A program made the position numbers and the translations under genes. Shown one piece after another: positions 26,305 to 30,509 of a stretch of 30,509 nt of DNA; the first letter of the stretch is position 1; the number at the start of each line of letters is the position of its first letter. The notes beneath the pieces were generated by a model, which worked only from the letters and a program-made list of their open reading frames with translations, ran no database searches and was not told the origin of the DNA. Origin of the DNA: Lachnospiraceae bacterium (GTDB lineage: Bacteria; Bacillota_A; Clostridia; Lachnospirales; Lachnospiraceae); assembly GCA_017634255.1 (NCBI GenBank), contig JAGBNT010000097.1, positions 1-30,509 of the forward strand, given 5' to 3'.

Positions 26305-27069
26305 ATGGTTTATTATATATTAAGCGAGTTAAAACAGGCAGTTAAGAGGAAGCTCTGCAGAAATTATTTTATCTGTATAATTTTGATGTGCTTGCTCGCA
26401 AACCTGGCAATAACCGTGTTCAGAGATCTTTTGTATGGGGTAAATGACGGAACCTACGCCTATAACCTCATCATGTTTGCTAAAGGATTCTTTTGGATAC
26501 CATATTACAGCTGTATTTTTTTGGCAGATATAGTATTCGGAGAAAAATACCCGGATCCAAGGATAAGGAATCGCTCAAATGTAGGTCTGGGAAGAGTGAA
26601 GATATATCTTGGGAAATTAATAGCAGAGTGGCTGCTATTGCTCATATTTGCTGTTATAACAACAGTTTTGTTTTTAGCAATAACTGCTGTTTTTCAGATA
26701 CACGATGGGACCATAGATTCCAGTGTCGTGATTGACTTTATAAAAAATGTAGCATATGCTTTTCCTCTTTTAATGGCAGGTGTTTCATTATCAAACATGT
26801 GCCTGTTTTTATTTGATAAAAAAAAGACGGCGTATATTGCGTTTGCTTTGCTGGTCGTTTTGATACCGAGGGTTATTATGCTGCTTTCCACAGACAGTAT
26901 AGCCATCGCTCCGATGCATGCCATCAGAGAGCTGCTTCTGACGCCGCAGTTTCAGTCGCTGCAGTTTTATGCGACACTTGATATTCCCAAGATTATAATA
27001 TCGTCTGTTATATACATTATTATTTCCAGTGCAGTAGGATGTATAAGATTTTGTAAAAAGAAATGGTAA
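26305..27069 (+). CDS. Multi-pass membrane protein, ABC-2 permease-like
   Basis: This 254-residue protein has about six hydrophobic segments (near 20-40, 62-80, 108-130, 150-170, 176-195 and 228-246). The N-terminal KQAVKRKLCRNYFICIILM and the cytoplasmic-looking FGEKYPDPRIRNRSNVGLGRVKIYLGKLIAEW are typical of ABC-2-type membrane subunits of drug or bacteriocin exporters and immunity systems. No ATPase gene is adjacent. Base composition is visibly more AT-rich and codon use less biased than in the flanking guaB and map genes. A GGAG is 13 nt before the ATG, too far to be strong, so translation may be weak. I cannot assign a function or a substrate. Confidence 0.75.
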   Translation: MVYYILSELKQAVKRKLCRNYFICIILMCLLANLAITVFRDLLYGVNDGTYAYNLIMFAKGFFWIPYYSCIFLADIVFGEKYPDPRIRNRSNVGLGRVKIYLGKLIAEWLLLLIFAVITTVLFLAITAVFQIHDGTIDSSVVIDFIKNVAYAFPLLMAGVSLSNMCLFLFDKKKTAYIAFALLVVLIPRVIMLLSTDSIAIAPMHAIRELLLTPQFQSLQFYATLDIPKIIISSVIYIIISSAVGCIRFCKKKW

Positions 27070-27071
27070 AG

Positions 27072-27119
27072 CTGCAATTCTGTTATCCTTTTGAATTATG
27101 CAGAGGTTAAGAATTGCAG
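27072..27119 (+). promoter_or_regulatory. Perfect inverted repeat ending at the map ribosome site
   Basis: CTGCAATTCT (27072-27081) and AGAATTGCAG (27110-27119) are exact complements with a 28-base loop. The right arm ends directly before the GGGGAGG ribosome site of map. The left arm can also pair, with a bulge, to GAATTATGCAG at 27093-27103, giving two competing hairpins. No T run follows. Confidence 0.5.
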
Positions 27120-27121
27120 GG

Positions 27122-27126
27122 GGAGG
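27122..27126 (+). promoter_or_regulatory. Ribosome site deciding map ATG 27133
   Basis: GGAGG lies 6 nt before ATG 27133. The earlier in-frame ATG at 27091 lies within the hairpin region and has no ribosome site. Confidence 0.85.
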
Positions 27127-27132
27127 TTTAAG

Positions 27133-28002
27133 ATGCAGCTTGGCAGAAATGAGCCCTGCTGGTGTGGAAGCGGAAGGAAATATAAAGCCTGTCATCTGGC
27201 TTTTGATGAAAAGATAATTTCATTCAAGCTTTTGGGGCATAAGGTTCCCGAGCATGAGATAATAAAGACAAAGGAACAGATAGAAGGCATCAGGGAGAGT
27301 GGAAAGAGGAACATAGCCATACTGGATTACGTAGCGGAGCATATCAAAGCGGGCGTGTCTACACAGGAGATAGACGACTGGGTGGCTATGAAAACAAAGG
27401 AGTTCGGCGGTACTGCCGCGACCCTGGGCTATGAAGGCTTTCCCAAGAGCTGCTGTACCTCAGTTAACGATCAGGTCTGTCACGGTATCCCGTCCGAAGA
27501 GGACATCCTCATGGATGGAGATATAATCAATGTGGATTGCACCACTATATATAACGGGTATTATGCTGATTCCTCCAGAATGTTCATGATAGGGAATGTG
27601 GACGACAAGGCAAGAAAGCTTGTTGAGGACGTTAAAAAAAGCGTCCAGATAGGTCTGGATGAGGTTAAGCCCTGGAGATTTCTCGGGGATATGGGCTCAG
27701 CCATCAATGAATTTTGCAGGTCACAGGGTTATTCTGTCGTAAGAGAGATTGGGGGTCATGGCTGCGGTCTGGATTTCCATGAGGAACCCTGGGTAAGCTA
27801 TGTTTCTAAGCCCGGAAAAGAGATGCTTATGGTTCCCGGGATGTGTTTTACAATAGAGCCCATGGTCAATATGGGCGGGCAGGAAATATATGAGGATGCG
27901 GATAACGGCTGGACCATATATACTGATGACGGTTCCCTTTCGGCACAGTGGGAGGTACAGCTGGTGGTAACAGAGGACGGATACGACATTCTGTCGTATT
28001 AA
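27133..28002 (+). CDS. map: Type I methionine aminopeptidase with N-terminal SEC-C motif
   Basis: This 289-residue enzyme removes initiator methionine from new proteins. Residues 1-25 hold a SEC-C zinc motif: Cys9, Cys11, Cys20 and His21 (CWCGSGRKYKACH). The pita-bread catalytic domain has all five metal ligands: Asp135 (NVDCTT), Asp146 (YADSSRMF), His209 (GGHGCG), Glu242 (TIEPMV) and Glu274 (AQWEVQ). The catalytic-site His is in QVCHGIPSE. In most type I enzymes the last ligand is followed by His-Thr or Tyr-Thr; here it is Val-Gln. SEC-C-carrying enzymes are common in Clostridia and the motif is thought to help ribosome or SecA contact. GGAGG 6 nt upstream fixes the start. asnA follows by 23 bp. 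Confidence 0.96.
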   Translation: MQLGRNEPCWCGSGRKYKACHLAFDEKIISFKLLGHKVPEHEIIKTKEQIEGIRESGKRNIAILDYVAEHIKAGVSTQEIDDWVAMKTKEFGGTAATLGYEGFPKSCCTSVNDQVCHGIPSEEDILMDGDIINVDCTTIYNGYYADSSRMFMIGNVDDKARKLVEDVKKSVQIGLDEVKPWRFLGDMGSAINEFCRSQGYSVVREIGGHGCGLDFHEEPWVSYVSKPGKEMLMVPGMCFTIEPMVNMGGQEIYEDADNGWTIYTDDGSLSAQWEVQLVVTEDGYDILSY

Positions 28003-28025
28003 CCGGGTATTAAGGAGAGATAATC

Positions 28026-29030
28026 ATGTCTATAGTTGTTCCGGAGGGATATGTTCCCCAGATGGATATCCGTGCCACCCAGGTGGCAATTAAAGAGGTA
28101 AAGGATTTTTTTGAAAGAGCACTGGCAGCCGAGCTTAATCTGACAAGAGTATCGGCTCCGCTTTTTGTTAAGCCTGAAAGCGGTCTGAACGATAACTTAA
28201 ACGGTGTAGAGCGTCCTGTCAGCTTTGATACAAAGGACGAGGGCAAGGTGGTGGAGATAGTACAGTCTCTTGCCAAGTGGAAAAGATATGCCCTTAAGCA
28301 GTACGGGTTTTCGGCAGGAGAAGGGCTTTACGCCGATATGACGGCTATAAGAAGGGATGAAGATACAGATAATCTTCATTCTGTATACGTCGATCAGTGG
28401 GACTGGGAAAAGGTGATAAACCGTGAGGACAGAACTTATGATACTCTTGTTTCTACGGTTAAAAAGGTCTACGAGGCATTAAGGAAAACCGAGAAATACC
28501 TGGCTGAGAAGTATGATTTTCTCACACCGATGCTCCCTGAGCAGATAACCTTTATAAGCTCTCAGGAGCTTTTGGATATGTATCCCTCCCTCTCCTCGAA
28601 AGAACGCGAAAAGGCATATGTAAAGGATAAGGGTGCCGTCTTTGTCTCCCAGATAGGAGACAAGCTCAGCAACGGCGAGCCTCACGACGGACGTGCTCCG
28701 GACTATGATGACTGGAGCCTTAACGGGGATATAATTCTTTACTACCCTGTATTGGACTGCGCCTTTGAGATCTCCTCTATGGGAATCAGAGTTGACGAAA
28801 AGTCCATGGTTGAGCAGTTGGATAAGGCCGGCTGTCCCGACAGGGCAAAGCTGGAATTTCAGCAGGCACTCATCCGGGGCGAGCTTCCCCTTACCATCGG
28901 AGGCGGTATCGGACAGTCCAGAATATGCATGTATTTCCTCAGAAAGGCACATATAGGAGAAGTTCACAGCAGTGTATGGAAGCTGGAGGATGTGGCGTAT
29001 TCAAGGGCTCACGGGCTCAGATTATTATAA
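28026..29030 (+). CDS. asnA: Aspartate-ammonia ligase (asparagine synthetase A)
   Basis: This 334-residue cytoplasmic enzyme makes asparagine from aspartate, ammonia and ATP through an aspartyl-AMP intermediate. It is a class II tRNA-synthetase-like fold. Family segments are easily seen: [93 protein letters not shown] and the C-terminal [14 protein letters not shown]. Length (about 330) is standard. AAGGAGA precedes the ATG. No T-box leader is visible in the 23-bp gap, so amino-acid control at this point is not supported. The nuclease-helicase gene follows by 17 bp. Confidence 0.97.
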   Translation: MSIVVPEGYVPQMDIRATQVAIKEVKDFFERALAAELNLTRVSAPLFVKPESGLNDNLNGVERPVSFDTKDEGKVVEIVQSLAKWKRYALKQYGFSAGEGLYADMTAIRRDEDTDNLHSVYVDQWDWEKVINREDRTYDTLVSTVKKVYEALRKTEKYLAEKYDFLTPMLPEQITFISSQELLDMYPSLSSKEREKAYVKDKGAVFVSQIGDKLSNGEPHDGRAPDYDDWSLNGDIILYYPVLDCAFEISSMGIRVDEKSMVEQLDKAGCPDRAKLEFQQALIRGELPLTIGGGIGQSRICMYFLRKAHIGEVHSSVWKLEDVAYSRAHGLRLL

Positions 29031-29047
29031 AATAATAACTGTTATAA

Positions 29048-30509
29048 ATGAACGACAGTATTTCCATTTCGGTCCGGCATTTAGTAGAGTTCATTCTTAG
29101 AAGCGGTGATATAGATAGAAGACATTCAGCCTCCTCCGTAGAGGCTATGCAGATGGGCTCCATGATACACAGAAAGCTTCAGGAGGAGGAGAGCGGTGAA
29201 GAGTACGACTACCGTGCCGAGGTTCCTTTAAAGTACGTATATGAGGCTGATGAGTACGAGCTGGTGGTTGAGGGCAGGGCTGATGGCATTATTACCTCCG
29301 GCTCCCAGATTATCGTAGACGAGATCAAAACTGTTTACGGAGACGTTAAGCATCTGGAGGAGCCCCGTGAGGTGCATCTTGCGCAGGCAAGGGTATATGC
29401 GGCTATTGTTGCAATGGACAGAGCCTTAACTGAAATAGGTGTAAGGATGACCTATTGCAGCATTGATACGATGGAAATAAAGTATTTCCATTATTCTTAT
29501 ACATTCAAAGAAATAACCCAATTATTCCAAGAGCTTATAAATGAATATGACCGGTGGGCGAGATTTATCGTCAAATGGAAAAAGGTTCGCGATAAATCTG
29601 CCTCTGAACTGCAGTTCCCCTATCCCTACAGGGAGGGTCAAAAGGAGCTGGCAGCAAATGTTTACAGGACCATTTATCATAGAAAACGGCTGTTTTTAAT
29701 GGCTCCTACAGGAGTAGGTAAAACCCTGTCGGTAACTTTTCCGGCTGTTAAAGCCATAGGAGAGGGCAGGACGGATAAGATATTTTATCTTACGGGCAAA
29801 ACCGTTACCGGACGGGCTGCGGTGGAAGCCTTTGAGGTTATGATCTCTAAGGGACTGGAAATAAAAACGGTTGTTATAGCCGGTAGGGAAAAGGTTTGCC
29901 TGAATGATAATATGAAATGCAATCCTGATGAATGTCCCTATGCGAAGGGGCACTACGACAGGGTAAATGACGTCCTCTACGAGCTCCTTACTACAGTCAA
30001 TACATACAGCAGGGAGGTTCTTTCAAATGCTGCCGAGAAGGCTGGGATATGTCCATATGAGCTGGCTTTGGACCTTGCCACTTTTACCGATGCAGTAATC
30101 TGTGATTATAATTATGTTTTTGATCCCGGAGCCTGTCTATCGGATTATTTTGCCCCGGGAAAGGATGGAAATGAGCTTGTACTGGTTGACGAGGCGCATA
30201 ATCTGGTCGACAGGGCAAGGGATATGTACAGCGCGTTTCTTGACAGCGGGAGAATCGCAGGCATCAGGAAGAAGCTAAGAGCTGCCGTTAAGGAGGGTGA
30301 ATTTCCCGGGAGAATACCTACCAGGGCAGCTACCATGCTCGGAAAGCTTGTAAAGCTCCTCAATGCCCTCGGTGAATATAACGGAGATTTCGCTGAGAAC
30401 GTGGATAAGGACGAGTTTATCCTTACCGCGGGTAAAGCCCTGTCCCTTTTCGAAAACATGCTGGACAATAAAGAGGTTAAGGGGATATTTGACGACGAAG
30501 ATATACTGA
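29048..30509 (+). CDS. RecB-type nuclease fused to XPD/DinG-type helicase, 3' end cut by window
   Basis: 487 codons are visible; the frame runs off the end without a stop. Residues about 35-120 carry a RecB-family PD-(D/E)xK nuclease: GSMIH (His41), EGRADGI (Asp79), DEIK (Asp91, Glu92, Lys94) and QARVY (Gln113, Tyr117). From about 205 an XPD/DinG-like superfamily 2 helicase begins: YREGQKELA, Walker A APTGVGKT (Lys225), four cysteines placed like an iron-sulphur cluster (284, 291, 296 and 335), CDYNYVF, and the DEAH box VDEAHN (Asp381). XPD-type helicases unwind 5' to 3'; with the nuclease this suggests a DNA repair or processing enzyme. The ATG at 29048 has no clear ribosome site, but the HLVEFILRSGDID start looks family-like. 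The later helicase motifs lie outside the window. Confidence 0.9.
   Translation, partial: MNDSISISVRHLVEFILRSGDIDRRHSASSVEAMQMGSMIHRKLQEEESGEEYDYRAEVPLKYVYEADEYELVVEGRADGIITSGSQIIVDEIKTVYGDVKHLEEPREVHLAQARVYAAIVAMDRALTEIGVRMTYCSIDTMEIKYFHYSYTFKEITQLFQELINEYDRWARFIVKWKKVRDKSASELQFPYPYREGQKELAANVYRTIYHRKRLFLMAPTGVGKTLSVTFPAVKAIGEGRTDKIFYLTGKTVTGRAAVEAFEVMISKGLEIKTVVIAGREKVCLNDNMKCNPDECPYAKGHYDRVNDVLYELLTTVNTYSREVLSNAAEKAGICPYELALDLATFTDAVICDYNYVFDPGACLSDYFAPGKDGNELVLVDEAHNLVDRARDMYSAFLDSGRIAGIRKKLRAAVKEGEFPGRIPTRAATMLGKLVKLLNALGEYNGDFAENVDKDEFILTAGKALSLFENMLDNKEVKGIFDDEDIL

Noticed and set aside
28003..28025. T-box leader for asnA
   Set aside because: The gap is 23 bp, far too short for a T-box, and no T-box core sequence is seen.

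Overview
The window is a dense, core-genome-like stretch of a Clostridia chromosome, most likely Lachnospiraceae. The grounds are the gene set (AddAB instead of RecBCD, a methionine aminopeptidase with an N-terminal SEC-C zinc motif, AsnA, clostridial-type cardiolipin synthase, lipoprotein signals of the LxxC type), strong AAGGAGG-like ribosome sites, and codon use rich in AGG/AGA (Arg) and ATA (Ile). The assignment is made by eye, without a search. All 24 genes lie on the + strand. Gaps are short (the largest is about 150 bp), and no tRNA, rRNA, CRISPR array, insertion sequence or prophage gene is visible.

Layout. 1-3370: a cell-envelope group, namely a 5'-truncated secreted N-acetylmuramoyl-L-alanine amidase, an acidic lipoprotein and a secreted GHL10-type glycosidase, closed by a clear intrinsic terminator. 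3419-6595: cardiolipin synthase, then one unbroken frame joining a D-2-hydroxyacid dehydrogenase to a Maf nucleotide pyrophosphatase. 6636-8079: the binding protein and permease of a polar amino acid ABC importer, with no ATPase gene beside them. 8085-10888: a small acidic membrane protein, an MBOAT O-acyltransferase and a membrane-anchored SGNH protein, which together look like an extracellular polymer acylation module. 10911-15602: signal peptidase I, a class I/II aminotransferase, a HisC-type aminotransferase and glutamine-dependent NAD+ synthetase. 15605-22485: addB and addA, encoding the double-strand-break repair helicase-nuclease. 22580-24652: a second amidase behind a well-formed promoter, a CPBP-family intramembrane protease overlapping its end, and a small DUF6106-like membrane protein. 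24804-26264: guaB with its own promoter. 26305-27069: an AT-richer orphan membrane protein. 27133-30509: methionine aminopeptidase, asparagine synthetase A, and the first 487 codons of a RecB-type nuclease fused to an XPD/DinG-type helicase, cut by the window end.

Three transcriptional boundaries are supported: the terminator at 3342-3369, the promoter at 22523-22551 with three 11-bp-phased repeats just upstream, and the promoter at 24697-24725 in front of guaB. Elsewhere genes overlap or are separated by a few bases and are probably co-transcribed in runs. The most unusual items are the dehydrogenase-Maf fusion, the phased repeats upstream of the second amidase, the nuclease-helicase fusion at the right edge, and the MBOAT/SGNH module. 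Most other genes are ordinary housekeeping genes, and I saw nothing that is clearly a new defence or mobile system.
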